Virus record (IMG/VR): IMGVR_UViG_3300042301_003072
Coordinates: 1 to 49,717 of that record
DNA length: 49,717 nucleotides
Strand: one strand, 5' to 3'
DNA from: a virus
In this document: piece by piece, positions 39,369 through 47,426 of the stretch
Position numbering within the stretch: position 1 is the stretch's first letter
Layout of the letters: each line of letters starts with the position of its first letter
Made by a program: the position numbers and the translations under genes
The notes under the pieces: generated by a model
What the model was told of the DNA's origin: nothing
Seen by the model: the letters and a program-made list of their open reading frames with translations, nothing else
Databases searched by the model: none

Positions 39369-39515
39369 TTATACAAGGTCTTGTCTCATACGCTCTAAGC
39401 GCGCTGATAGTTCGTCTAGGTGAGTTCTAATTACTTGCAGGGTAAGGATTTGAATATCGATTCTTTCCTCTATTTCTTCTACCTTTGCTAGTAGCTCTGC
39501 TTGCTCATTTTTCAT
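39369..39515 (-). CDS. Small coiled-coil protein, 48 residues
   Basis: Heptad-patterned helix over nearly the full length (ELLAKVEEIEERIDIQILTL). Start overlaps the end of 39505 by 11 nt. Likely a dimer or partner of a neighbour; function unknown. Confidence 0.6.
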   Translation of the reverse strand: MKNEQAELLAKVEEIEERIDIQILTLQVIRTHLDELSARLERMRQDLV

Positions 39516-39855
39516 CGTCAAATATCCAATTCTTTAGTTTAGGGTTGTCTCTCAGTACTTGAATCAGATTAGCTTCCCACATACTTATAAAGTAGTGCTC
39601 GACGTCCTCAAACTCATCTTCTTTTTTAGGCTTAATTGGAGAGTCATTTATAAGCCTAATGGCGTGCATAATCTCGTGGATAACAGTCACCTTCTTCTTG
39701 GACACATGAATATCTGCGTCTATGACGATTAGGTTTTCTGTTTCAAGGGTGTAGCCATAAGCTCCATCATTGAGCATTCCGTCTTCTTTTTTAGAACGCT
39801 GAGCGATGGTGAACTCTTGGGCACCGATCTTTATAGTTTCTGGTAGTTTTGGCAT
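39505..39855 (-). CDS. HExxH zinc peptidase-like protein (ImmA/IrrE-like)
   Basis: 116 residues. VIHEIMHAIR gives the HExxH motif, with downstream acidic residues (EFEDVEHYF) that could supply the third ligand. Size and motif fit short ImmA/IrrE or SprT-like phage peptidases, which cleave regulators or act on DNA-protein adducts. Substrate unknown. The ATG at 39855 is 6 nt after TAGAGT (extended by TGG), with a possible TTGCGT -35. Confidence 0.7.
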   Translation of the reverse strand: MPKLPETIKIGAQEFTIAQRSKKEDGMLNDGAYGYTLETENLIVIDADIHVSKKKVTVIHEIMHAIRLINDSPIKPKKEDEFEDVEHYFISMWEANLIQVLRDNPKLKNWIFDDEK

Positions 39856-39898
39856 AGCTACACTCTACCAGATGTTTGTGCGTTTACGCAACCTGAGT

Positions 39899-40453
39899 CT
39901 AAACTTCGTTTCCCCAGACGTCCCAGCCATCCATCGGACGCCTAGCAAACATCTCTAACTTAGTCATTTCAGGATAGAGACGTTCAATCCTTCGGTGGAT
40001 TTCGTCTGGCTTCCTGGAGTGCTCCATTACTGCAGCAAGAACCACATGGGGAACACCCTCGTCCGCAAGGGGTAGGGGTCGGCCCTTCGTAACGTTTGAA
40101 GCAACAATAACAAACTCCGTTGTCGGTTTTACGATGCTCGGGCGGACGCCTTTTGCGCCCATTGGTGTTAGATTGTCTTTCTTTGTCTTCACCCATGTAA
40201 ACGCAACTCCTCTGTATGTAAGTCCCCATGCTCGAAGAAGATCGATAGCAAAGTCTAAGCGAGGCGATGTCACCCACATAAACACAACAGCACGCTTGTT
40301 TAAAATACCCTGTATATCCATCGCCATTAAATCTTCGTCAGGCATGGTTGGGTAGAACTTTGCAGCCGCACCCATCTTGTCTTGGGCACCATGGTAAGAC
40401 CATGGAGGGTCCATCAAAACAACATCGTACTTCTTATTAGGAAGCTCAGTCAT
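39899..40453 (-). CDS. MT-A70 family adenine methyltransferase
   Basis: 184 residues. DPPW at 15-18 is the catalytic motif of N6-adenine methyltransferases of the MT-A70 type; FMWVTSPRL and GRPLPLADEG, then HSRKPDEIHRRIERLYP, are family-typical. It would methylate adenine in DNA, for example against host restriction. Recognition sequence cannot be told. Starts 1 nt after the stop of 40455. Confidence 0.85.
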   Translation of the reverse strand: MTELPNKKYDVVLMDPPWSYHGAQDKMGAAAKFYPTMPDEDLMAMDIQGILNKRAVVFMWVTSPRLDFAIDLLRAWGLTYRGVAFTWVKTKKDNLTPMGAKGVRPSIVKPTTEFVIVASNVTKGRPLPLADEGVPHVVLAAVMEHSRKPDEIHRRIERLYPEMTKLEMFARRPMDGWDVWGNEV

Positions 40454-40454
40454 T

Positions 40455-40814
40455 TTACTTTTTGTTTAGTACCACATCTAGGCCGTTGTCTGGGTGGTAA
40501 GACCAAGAAACGTCGATGCCATCAAAGGTGTCTGACTGTCTGCCCATTAGAGAGTTTGTAGTCTCCATGTTGCTAAGAATGTATGTAGGGGTCCCAACTG
40601 CACTCAGTACACAGGCGGTGTCATAGATGGTGGCACCATAACTGTCTTCTCCCTGACCATTGATAATGAGGGTTTTTCCTCCATCGGATACGGTAATTCC
40701 AGTTGGAGTAAGGCAGGTGTCGTAGGCTTTTTGAAATGCATCAAACTGACCTACACATCCAGTTAGGCTTACTGCAAGCAGGGCAGCTCCTGTTAGTGCT
40801 AGTATTTTTTTCAT
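40455..40814 (-). CDS. Lipoprotein of unknown function
   Basis: 119 residues. Signal peptide with lipobox LTGC at 17-20; the mature part is small, beta-rich, with two more cysteines (DTCL, TACVL) that could pair. GGAGA precedes the ATG. Phage lipoproteins at the cell surface often block superinfection; here that is only a possibility. Confidence 0.75.
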   Translation of the reverse strand: MKKILALTGAALLAVSLTGCVGQFDAFQKAYDTCLTPTGITVSDGGKTLIINGQGEDSYGATIYDTACVLSAVGTPTYILSNMETTNSLMGRQSDTFDGIDVSWSYHPDNGLDVVLNKK

Positions 40815-40942
40815 TCTGTCTCCATATTTTAAAGAATAGGGACAGTCTACACTAGCTTTTTTGCCCCTATTTATATAGATAATCCAGAACTGTGAGAAAA
40901 TAGTATAAAGTGAACTTTAGCAACTAACCATTGGAGCACCTC

Positions 40943-41554
40943 GTGGCGTCTAACTCAACAACAGAGTATAAAATAGTAACAGACAGAATCGTCTCACCAG
41001 ATGAAGATATCATTGTAACCGTTGCTGGTGCAATGTATAAGGACTCCATCACCGAGCCTAATCGCTATGCCACTATTTCTGACATCGGAGATGCTGGAGA
41101 AATATCTACAGCAGTTAGATTCTCCCCAATCTTCCAAGCAACAGGTCTTACCTTTACAGGCACAGGATTGACCTACCCTACCTACAACTCATACTATGTA
41201 AAGTACGGACAGATGGTAACTTTCAATATCATAGTAAATCTGACTACAGTTACTAACTTTGGTACAGGACAGTTTAAGGTAGACCTACCTTTTGCACCAC
41301 TTGCTTCGACTGCTAATCACTTCTCCGCTTGGTCTTGGGTCGACCCATCTCAACCACCAGACGAACTGAACGGCCACGTTCAGATGGTTGCTGACCATTT
41401 ACCAGATTCTCAAACTATGGACCTTCACTGGCTGAAAGAAACAACAGCCAATCCAAAGCCACTTATTGAAAGTCTTCTTGTTCAAGGCACTCCAGTAACA
41501 TTTACTACTGCTAGCAGAATGTACATCAACGGAACTTATATAACCGCCCCATAA
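40943..41554 (+). CDS. Structural protein, probably tail/fibre
   Basis: 203 residues from a GTG at 40943, with GGAG 6 nt upstream. Beta-rich, Thr/Ser-rich sequence with no signal peptide; VSPDEDIIVTVAGAMYKDSI and the YVKYGQMVTFNI...FKVDLPFAP pattern resemble C-terminal domains of phage tail fibres or appendages. Isolated from the other fibre genes at 48-49 kb. Confidence 0.55.
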   Translation: MASNSTTEYKIVTDRIVSPDEDIIVTVAGAMYKDSITEPNRYATISDIGDAGEISTAVRFSPIFQATGLTFTGTGLTYPTYNSYYVKYGQMVTFNIIVNLTTVTNFGTGQFKVDLPFAPLASTANHFSAWSWVDPSQPPDELNGHVQMVADHLPDSQTMDLHWLKETTANPKPLIESLLVQGTPVTFTTASRMYINGTYITAP

Positions 41555-41901
41555 GTTTGGCAGACCTAGTACTGACTTCCACCAAGTTTGGACCTTGGCT
41601 TCAGAGGTTCCCACTCTTACGAGTCGTCTCAAGCTTACGCTCTGCTGGTTGGTTTTGTGGACTCAGCAGTAAAGAGCCTTTTGTGGACTGTGTAGATTTG
41701 CACTACCGACTACTACTTCTGCGTCGACTCGTAGCACCTTGGCTACGCCAGTCCTTAGAGATTCCGTTGCCTAGGACGGGCAGACCGCTTTACGCTCTTT
41801 TGTCTACAAGCGTGGACTGCGAGGAATTGCACCTCGGAAACTCTCTACGGAGTACCTCTCGCTACTATATTCACAATGGTCAAGTAGCACAGTCCTAAAG
41901 T
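41555..41901. ncRNA. Two cloverleaf-like structured repeats
   Basis: Element 41685-41754: closing stem GGACTG/CAGTCC; arms GTAG/CTAC (7-nt loop), CGAC/GTCG (12-nt loop) and CGTAGC/GCTACG (6-nt loop). Element 41814-41895: same closing stem; arms GAGG/CCTC (7-nt loop), ACTC/GAGT (6-nt loop) and GCTACT/AGTAGC (16-nt loop). Stems differ between copies yet pair fully. Read on the minus strand, arm order and the TGCAA(A/T)T loop before the 3' strand recall a tRNA, but canonical D-loop and anticodon-loop features are missing. Strand and function are undecided. An open frame crosses the + strand but looks accidental. Confidence 0.5.
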
Positions 41902-42147
41902 TTATTTAGTCTTTCTCTTAGAGATGGCAATACCTAAATCAAAAAGACCTAGAGTAATAGCAATCGGCAAAAGTGGCAAACTATAAGCAGCAACAAACAT
42001 CATAACCTTCGCAGCATCATTCACTGCTGCGTGAGAGTTGACATTGAAACCTGCTAAAACATAGACTGTGCTAATTGCTACTAGTGGAATTAGTCCTAAA
42101 ACAATTCCAGTCCTGCGTATTACTTTTTGTAACTTATCTGTATTCAT
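41902..42147 (-). CDS. Small membrane protein, 81 residues
   Basis: Two spans (about 13-34 and 45-70) and a basic C-terminus SKRKTK. TAGGAG precedes the ATG. Lies between the cloverleaf-like elements and the tmRNA. Function unknown. Confidence 0.65.
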   Translation of the reverse strand: MNTDKLQKVIRRTGIVLGLIPLVAISTVYVLAGFNVNSHAAVNDAAKVMMFVAAYSLPLLPIAITLGLFDLGIAISKRKTK

Positions 42148-42358
42148 TTATTTCTCCTATTTTTATTTGATTCCAAGGCTTTCTATTCCCCGAAAATTTA
42201 TCAGTATACTGAGTCTGTTACCAGAGCCACAAGTTCGTGATAAGTAGACTCTGAGATGTAGTTCCTTGTACCATAGTCATGTAGCACAGTCCTGCAACTA
42301 CTCCCGATGACGAAACAACGGGCGGAGTTATCCACGGCTAGTTGCCATACCGTGGCAG
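42148..42358. other. Intergenic region downstream of tmRNA
   Basis: No gene is seen. GTAGCACAGTCCT at 42281-42293 repeats the end of the cloverleaf-like element at 41883-41895. A hairpin CCACGG/CCGTGG at about 42332-42355 follows the tmRNA 3' end on the minus strand. A palindrome CAGTATACTG lies near 42203-42212. Confidence 0.5.
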
Positions 42359-42700
42359 TGGAGATGGGGGGAGTCGAACCCCCGTCCTAACAGGTTTATA
42401 TATTCTTCTACAAGCTTAGGTAGTTTATCTATGACTGACGTATGACCTACCAGACCGTCAGACTGCTCCCTATTCCAGGCTAGAGAACTTGGCCCTGTTG
42501 CTAAGTTGTTCTATTTATTTAAAACCTGACTGCCCACCTAGAACTAGTGCTTTGTCAGGGGCCTAAGCGTTGTGATTAAATCACGCGGCTAGAGCGTATG
42601 CAGATGTATTAGCATTTATTGTTTTAACAGATTCAAGAGGCACTGTCATCTCTGCTTGCTTCACTATATTAAAGTCTGCCAGTCGAAACCGGGCATCCCC
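42359..42700 (-). ncRNA. ssrA: Transfer-messenger RNA
   Basis: The 5' end GGGGATG pairs with CATCTCC at the 3' end (one G-U), followed by discriminator A; CCA is not encoded. The T-arm is GGGGG-TTCGACT-CCCCC, and the 5' part has the GGTTTCGACTGG signature. The tag frame at 42613-42581 reads ANTSAYALAA then TGA, in a small hairpin (GTGATTTAATCAC). It rescues stalled ribosomes and tags products for proteolysis. Actinobacterial tags often end ALAA, so host proteases should recognise it. Confidence 0.95.
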
Positions 42701-42723
42701 TTGGTGTTGCTATTTAGTTATAT

Positions 42724-43119
42724 CTAGATTGTATCAGATTTATTGGAGTCACGCCAACTAAACACGTGCTCTTCTCGACATTCAAAACAACGGCAACCGA
42801 ACTCAAACTTTTCAGGAGTACCGCAGGCAATAATAGCCGCTTCACCAGTCTTGCTGTTTTGTAGGGCTGTCTTCTTTTCGTGACAGGATTCGCACATAAC
42901 TTGACAGTTCTTTAGCTCACGCTTGCGAACTTCTTCGCTACGAGACCAGATGTCACGAGGGTTGAATGTTTTATTGTCTTGATCCTTGTGATCAACTTCT
43001 AGGCTACTAGTAGACCCACACTTGACGCACTTACCGCCCTTAGACTTAATCCACTCAGCCTTACGCTTAGTGACAAAAGCGAGCTGGTAGTCGCGTTTCT
43101 TTTTACCTGTATATCCCAT
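42724..43119 (-). CDS. HNH endonuclease
   Basis: 131 residues. CVKCGS, LEVDHKDQD and LKNCQVMCESCHEKKT form the ββα-metal HNH site with its structural zinc. A second Cys set near the end (CRCFEC) may bind another metal. It might be a homing endonuclease next to the tmRNA, or a packaging-type nuclease. The ATG is 6 nt after TACCAT (extended by TGG), so leaderless. Confidence 0.8.
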   Translation of the reverse strand: MGYTGKKKRDYQLAFVTKRKAEWIKSKGGKCVKCGSTSSLEVDHKDQDNKTFNPRDIWSRSEEVRKRELKNCQVMCESCHEKKTALQNSKTGEAAIIACGTPEKFEFGCRCFECREEHVFSWRDSNKSDTI

Positions 43120-43152
43120 AGATATATGGTACCAGAATATTAGAGCTGCCGA

Positions 43153-43296
43153 TTAGCCCTTATTAGGCTCACCAGCGACCAAACGACGCTTAATAGGGTC
43201 CCAGACCTTAGGGTGCTTTTTCCAAGCCTTACCGTTCTGTCTGCCGGAGCTTTTTACTTCTGGAGCTGGCTTTGCGCCACCTTTACCTTTTGCCAT
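43153..43296 (-). CDS. Very small basic protein, 47 residues
   Basis: MAKGKGGAKPAPEVKSSGRQ start, then KAWKKHPKVWDP; strongly basic. No recognised domain. It could bind nucleic acid or the ribosome. A short A-rich region upstream lacks a clear ribosome-binding site. Confidence 0.55.
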   Translation of the reverse strand: MAKGKGGAKPAPEVKSSGRQNGKAWKKHPKVWDPIKRRLVAGEPNKG

Positions 43297-43410
43297 TATA
43301 ATCCTTATCTGTCTGTATTCAAAAGTTTAGCACAAAAAAAATTTTTAAGTGATTTTTGAAAAACACGCATAATTAATTATATACTTGGTATAATCAAGAC
43401 AAGGAGAACT

Positions 43411-43884
43411 ATGAAAGACGAATTACTTAATGAATACGCCGAGCTACTTAGGCCACTACTTCCATTAGCCAAACGTGCTTATGGATCAAGGGCTACTAGC
43501 TCACCACAGCACGACGCCAGCCGAGAATACACAAGACTACTAGTCGAGTTTTACTCAAAGGGCGGAAGCTTGCTACAACTAGCGAGCAACTTGGGTGTTA
43601 CCTATGCTGGTATACGAAGAAGAATAATCACTGCAGAAATACCAGCTCAACCTAAGGGAAAGAGTAGTAAGGCTACAGACTCTATGATTGTTCGTAGAGC
43701 AGAGACCCTAAAATCTATTCAAGCCACAGGAGATACAGAAAGATACCATGAGGCAATCTACCACATGTATGCAGTAGAAAACATCTCTCTGGCTAAGATT
43801 GCAAAAGCCATGGGGCTAAGCTCAGCTAACCCTCTGTACTACGCAGTGGCAAAAATAAAAATATTAAAAAATCAAGACGTTTAA
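43411..43884 (+). CDS. Helix-turn-helix protein, 157 residues
   Basis: Two probable HTH regions: LLQLASNLGVTYAGIRRRII (about 52-72) and ISLAKIAKAMGLSSANPLYY (about 129-149). AAGGAG lies 6 nt before the ATG and TATAAT is nearby. A lone rightward gene flanked by leftward ones; it could be a DNA-binding regulator. Target unknown. Confidence 0.65.
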   Translation: MKDELLNEYAELLRPLLPLAKRAYGSRATSSPQHDASREYTRLLVEFYSKGGSLLQLASNLGVTYAGIRRRIITAEIPAQPKGKSSKATDSMIVRRAETLKSIQATGDTERYHEAIYHMYAVENISLAKIAKAMGLSSANPLYYAVAKIKILKNQDV

Positions 43885-43893
43885 AAAAAAAAT

Positions 43894-43913
43894 CCCCTCG
43901 GTTTCCCGAGGGG
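43894..43913. terminator. Bidirectional intrinsic terminator
   Basis: CCCCTCGG/CCGAGGGG stem with A-run on one side and T-run on the other, between converging genes. Confidence 0.85.
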
Positions 43914-43928
43914 TTTTTTATTTAGTTA

Positions 43929-44195
43929 TTACTCTTTAACTTGCTTCTTGCTTTCAGCCAAAGCTGCCTCAGCAGAGCTAGCAAAAGCAATGTTGATTTC
44001 GTCGTGGTCTAGTTTGCCATCAACTACGTAAGCACGAGCCAAAGACTCAGCAACTTCCATAATTCCAACAAACGCAGCAATCAGTGCTGACTGCCAGATT
44101 TCAACGCCACCAATGGTACCAGCTGCCAAAACGGCACTGACCTTTAGAATAACAAGAGCAATAGTTCTTTTAAGAATTACTAGAGCAGTTTTCAT
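43929..44195 (-). CDS. Small membrane protein, holin-like
   Basis: 88 residues. Two hydrophobic segments (about 13-30 and 34-52) then a charged helical tail; resembles phage holins of the family with a C-terminal KKQVKE-type end. GGGAG is 4-5 nt before the ATG; TATAAT lies about 60 nt upstream. Not next to a lysin, so its role is open. Confidence 0.6.
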   Translation of the reverse strand: MKTALVILKRTIALVILKVSAVLAAGTIGGVEIWQSALIAAFVGIMEVAESLARAYVVDGKLDHDEINIAFASSAEAALAESKKQVKE

Positions 44196-44251
44196 ATATC
44201 TCCCGTGGGTGAGTAGGGTTAATTAGCCTCTCTCCCAAGAGCATATCTCTA

Positions 44252-44587
44252 TTATACCTTAGGACGGGTTCTGCTATTTGAGTTCAACTTTATAGCAGTC
44301 ATAATCCTTCTTCTGTCACGCTCTGTGGTGCCACCCCAAATACCCTGCTCAGAGTGCTTCAAGGCGTACTCCAGACAACGAACTTTATAAGGGCACTCAG
44401 CACAAATGGCTTTAGCCTCTTTTTCGTGGTCGTACCTAGCCCAAGTCTGGACGATAGTCCTGCCATCTCTATAGATGTTTGATTCGCTTTTCTCTTCCGT
44501 GAAAAACGCATCAGGGAAAGTTTCGGCGCAAGGCGGGGTTCCAAACTCTTCAAAGTCTGGGTAGTCTTCTATATTAAGTTGAATCAT
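44252..44587 (-). CDS. whiB: WhiB-family regulator
   Basis: 111 residues with Cys20, Cys62, Cys65 and Cys71 (C...CxxCxxxxxC) as [4Fe-4S] ligands and the GIWGGTTERDRRR turn and basic tail typical of Wbl proteins. These bind the RNA polymerase sigma factor and redirect transcription; they are confined to Actinobacteria and their phages. It could redirect host polymerase to phage promoters. Follows the FmdB-like gene. Confidence 0.9.
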   Translation of the reverse strand: MIQLNIEDYPDFEEFGTPPCAETFPDAFFTEEKSESNIYRDGRTIVQTWARYDHEKEAKAICAECPYKVRCLEYALKHSEQGIWGGTTERDRRRIMTAIKLNSNSRTRPKV

Positions 44588-44604
44588 TTCGTCTTTCTAC
44601 TTGG

Positions 44605-44808
44605 CTAACGCCAAGCTTTGTTAGTGCTAAATCCCATCCCCTTAAACTGGATCGGAGGTGCAGTGAATATACGTTCGAGTTTACCACCACACCCCTCTAT
44701 TTTGCAAATCGGGTTTTCTGGGGAAGGGTCGGACATATTCCTCTCCTCAGAGTAGATGTGTTCTTTATCCTCGGGCTGTTCCGAGCATTTGTATTCATAA
44801 GTAGGCAT
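44605..44808 (-). CDS. FmdB-like zinc ribbon protein
   Basis: 67 residues: MPTYEYKCSE at the start and CKIEGCGGKLERIF with a PPIQFKGMGF end match the FmdB/CxxC_CxxC_SSSS family. Likely a small zinc-binding regulator. TAGAAT ends 6 nt before the ATG, so it is probably leaderless. Confidence 0.8.
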   Translation of the reverse strand: MPTYEYKCSEQPEDKEHIYSEERNMSDPSPENPICKIEGCGGKLERIFTAPPIQFKGMGFSTNKAWR

Positions 44809-44835
44809 AGTCTAATTCTACAGGATAATAGAAAA

Positions 44836-44853
44836 CCCCTCTCGAAAGAGGGG
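44836..44853. terminator. Intrinsic terminator after nrdH
   Basis: CCCCTCT/AGAGGGG with a 4-nt loop; TTTTC follows on the minus strand. Confidence 0.75.
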
Positions 44854-44873
44854 CTTTCAGGGGTCTAGTACTG

Positions 44874-45092
44874 TTAAATCAAGGTACTTAGCTTATCGAG
44901 GCGGAAGCCAGACCAGCTGTCCTCCCCCACCACAACGATGGGGGCTGACGCATAGCCCTTTTCTTCGATAAGAGTGAAGACTTCAGGACTGTCTGAAATC
45001 ATCTTAGACTCAAACGGAATACCTTTTACAGTAAGAAATCGTTTGGTCTGCTCACACGCAGTGCAGTTTGGGTTGCTGTATACGGTTACCAT
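44874..45092 (-). CDS. nrdH: NrdH-like redoxin
   Basis: 72 residues of glutaredoxin-like fold with the CTAC redox motif at 11-14. SAPIVVVG and WSGFRLDKL follow as in NrdH. It would reduce the ribonucleotide reductase encoded directly upstream. The ATG overlaps the nrdJ stop (TAATG). Confidence 0.85.
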   Translation of the reverse strand: MVTVYSNPNCTACEQTKRFLTVKGIPFESKMISDSPEVFTLIEEKGYASAPIVVVGEDSWSGFRLDKLSTLI

Positions 45093-47125
45093 TACTTCTG
45101 GTTCTCCACAATCAACTTAATCTCACATGCGTCCGTCGTACAATAGGCGTCGCCAATAGCATCAATACCAAGACCCTGATAGATACCATCAAGAGAAATA
45201 GGGAACAACTTAGACACTGCCTCGTTGTACTCTTCCTCGGTAATCTGTGTGTACGGCATCTGAGGATAGGTCATGTTGCCTGAAGGCAAGAATGACACAG
45301 TCTTCAACTGACCGTCGTACATGTGCAATACAGACTCAACATGCTGAGCTTCTGTCTCAGGGTCGAATGAGATTGTTACAGATACAGAGTTGTCTGACCA
45401 GTAACGCTGAGCAGTCGCAGCAAGTGCCATCTTCTCAAAGATAGTTACATCACGTTCTGCACGTTCAGCCATTGACTTGATTGGGAAGTAGACAACTGTT
45501 GTGTGGTCTGGGTTAGATACGTCTGGCTCAACTGTGTAGTTAGCCATCTTAAACAGAGTCAACATCGGGTCATCGTTTCCAAAACGAATCGCACGGTTGA
45601 AGAACTTACCACCTGGAGTCCAGTGAACGCCCGGAGATTCTCCAGCCAAGATAGATACAGTACCTGATGGCTTGACAGTTGTGGTCTTGATTGACTCACG
45701 AATACCTAACCACTCAGAGTAAGTAACGTCATACTTCTTCACTACTGCGTAGCCCTCGTCCATCCAAGTACGTAGCTCTGGCAGACCCTTGCGGTCAGCG
45801 AAGTTAGCGATACCAGACATTGAGGTTCCGATACGACGGTTTCTCTGCATGATTGCGTTGGTCTCTTCCCAGTGGGTAGGCAGAAGAGTTACAGTCTTAG
45901 CGTATAGGTAGGCAAACTTCAAAGTACGAAGGTAGTCTTCCTTGGTCTCGTGACGGTTTAGATAAGTCTCAACAAGAGTACACATTTCGTAGCTTTCAAG
46001 GCTCTGCTCTGCACAAGGGTTATAGCCCATGATTCGGTGGTCCTTGTTGTTGATTGGGTCACCTAGACGGCCGTAAGCCTTAGATACGTCCTCCCAGATA
46101 ACTCCTGGCTCACCGTTGCGGATGATTCCATCAACAATCTTAGAGAAGTCAGTTCCAACGTTTACCATGACTGAGTTGTTTGACATCCAACCCCAACCTG
46201 GATTCTCAGCATCGTAAGAGTTACGAGCAGGGAACTTCTCAACGTTCTTAAGGTTTAGGAAGTTGTCATCCTCAATGCGACCGATTAGTAGCTCAGCAGA
46301 ACGACGAACGTTTCCTGAAACTACACAGCGACCGATTAGGTTACCAATGTCAGCGATATCAACTGTAGTCAAAAGCTGACCAGCACGACCATTGAAGATT
46401 TCACGAATCTTGTCGTGTAAAGCAATCAGCGGGTCTGGACCTGAAGCAGTTCCACCAAAGGTTGCAATAGGTGCACCGTATGGACGAATCTCGCTGTAGT
46501 CAAACTCTAGGCTTGCTTGCTCTGGTTTTAGGTAGGAGTTAATTAAGGCAACCGTTGCTTCCTGCCAACCCTCACGAGTGTCTGGAATAACGTATGTCTG
46601 AATAGCACTCGGAGTGTAGATTTCAAAGTTCTTGTCCGCACCCTTGTCATCAAAGCCAACACCGACACCAAGCATAGATGCCTCCATAAGGAATGCAAAA
46701 GGCTTACCCGGGTTTGACTTAGTCATTTCCAAAGTAGACACAAAAGCGCAGTTCTGCAGAGCAGCTGAGTTCTTCTGAACGTTTACGATGTTAGTTCCCA
46801 TAACCCAGAGTCCACGACCTGGAGGAGACCACTTTAGATTGAATAGAGAGTCAAAAAACTCTTTCGCTGAGGCAGCAGCCTTAGCATCTGACCATGGCAA
46901 GCGATTCTGCTTTGCGTGATCTTTTTGAATCGAGTATGTGCCGTTGGTTACACGTTCACACACTTCGGCCCAAGTTTCCTTTGAGCCATCTTCTTTTTTG
47001 CGTGAGTACGTGCGCAAGAATGTAATCTCGCCTACAGAGTTGCCAGCGGCATCTTTGTATCCGAAAGGTGATTCCTTTTGCTTGTACTCCGCTACGAACT
47101 CTTCATTTAGTTTAAATGAGAACAT
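45092..47125 (-). CDS. nrdJ: Class II (B12-dependent) ribonucleoside-triphosphate reductase
   Basis: 677 residues, like the monomeric Lactobacillus-type RTPR. LQNCAFVS carries the first active-site Cys (about residue 126), NPCAEQSLESYEMC the catalytic pair and radical Cys, and the C-terminus CTTDAC the shuttle pair. It makes dNTPs for phage replication using adenosylcobalamin. Works with the NrdH next to it. An upstream GAAGG ribosome-binding site fits the ATG at 47125. Confidence 0.92.
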   Translation of the reverse strand: MFSFKLNEEFVAEYKQKESPFGYKDAAGNSVGEITFLRTYSRKKEDGSKETWAEVCERVTNGTYSIQKDHAKQNRLPWSDAKAAASAKEFFDSLFNLKWSPPGRGLWVMGTNIVNVQKNSAALQNCAFVSTLEMTKSNPGKPFAFLMEASMLGVGVGFDDKGADKNFEIYTPSAIQTYVIPDTREGWQEATVALINSYLKPEQASLEFDYSEIRPYGAPIATFGGTASGPDPLIALHDKIREIFNGRAGQLLTTVDIADIGNLIGRCVVSGNVRRSAELLIGRIEDDNFLNLKNVEKFPARNSYDAENPGWGWMSNNSVMVNVGTDFSKIVDGIIRNGEPGVIWEDVSKAYGRLGDPINNKDHRIMGYNPCAEQSLESYEMCTLVETYLNRHETKEDYLRTLKFAYLYAKTVTLLPTHWEETNAIMQRNRRIGTSMSGIANFADRKGLPELRTWMDEGYAVVKKYDVTYSEWLGIRESIKTTTVKPSGTVSILAGESPGVHWTPGGKFFNRAIRFGNDDPMLTLFKMANYTVEPDVSNPDHTTVVYFPIKSMAERAERDVTIFEKMALAATAQRYWSDNSVSVTISFDPETEAQHVESVLHMYDGQLKTVSFLPSGNMTYPQMPYTQITEEEYNEAVSKLFPISLDGIYQGLGIDAIGDAYCTTDACEIKLIVENQK

Positions 47126-47198
47126 ATGTAGTTATACCTTCTTCTAGGGGGAGTATTTGATGTTTTACTAGTATACCCCAAAAAAAGAATTGGGAGTA

Positions 47199-47426
47199 TT
47201 ACTCGCGATTTAAATATAGTGCGTCAGCGATTTCTTTGCAAATCGGACAAATCCTTAGTTTTAAAGGGTCTCTAGAGGGTATAAATACTTTACCGCACAG
47301 AGCTACTACAGGCGTTCCCATAATGTACCCCTCTGTTACCTTGGCAGATTCCGCGTAATGTGCAAAATCCTCTGAATCATCTGCGTCAGTTGCGTCGGGT
47401 CTTTCAAGTAAATCTGTACTAGACAT
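47199..47426 (-). CDS. DUF3039 protein
   Basis: 75 residues. FAHYAESAKVTEGYIMGTPV, then ALCGKVFIPSRDPLKLRICP and CKE, match DUF3039, an actinobacterial family with a C-CxxC zinc site. Start overlaps the end of 47419. Function unknown. Confidence 0.8.
   Translation of the reverse strand: MSSTDLLERPDATDADDSEDFAHYAESAKVTEGYIMGTPVVALCGKVFIPSRDPLKLRICPICKEIADALYLNRE

Noticed and set aside
39899-40453. GACGTC as the target of the MT-A70 methyltransferase
   Set aside because: Tempting because of the local enrichment, but the family is not tied to that word and nothing in the sequence links them.
41557-41898. Open frame on the + strand directly after the structural gene (TTG start)
   Set aside because: Leu/Arg/Ser-rich with mixed codons, no ribosome-binding site, and fully covered by covarying stems; kept only as an alternative to the RNA reading.
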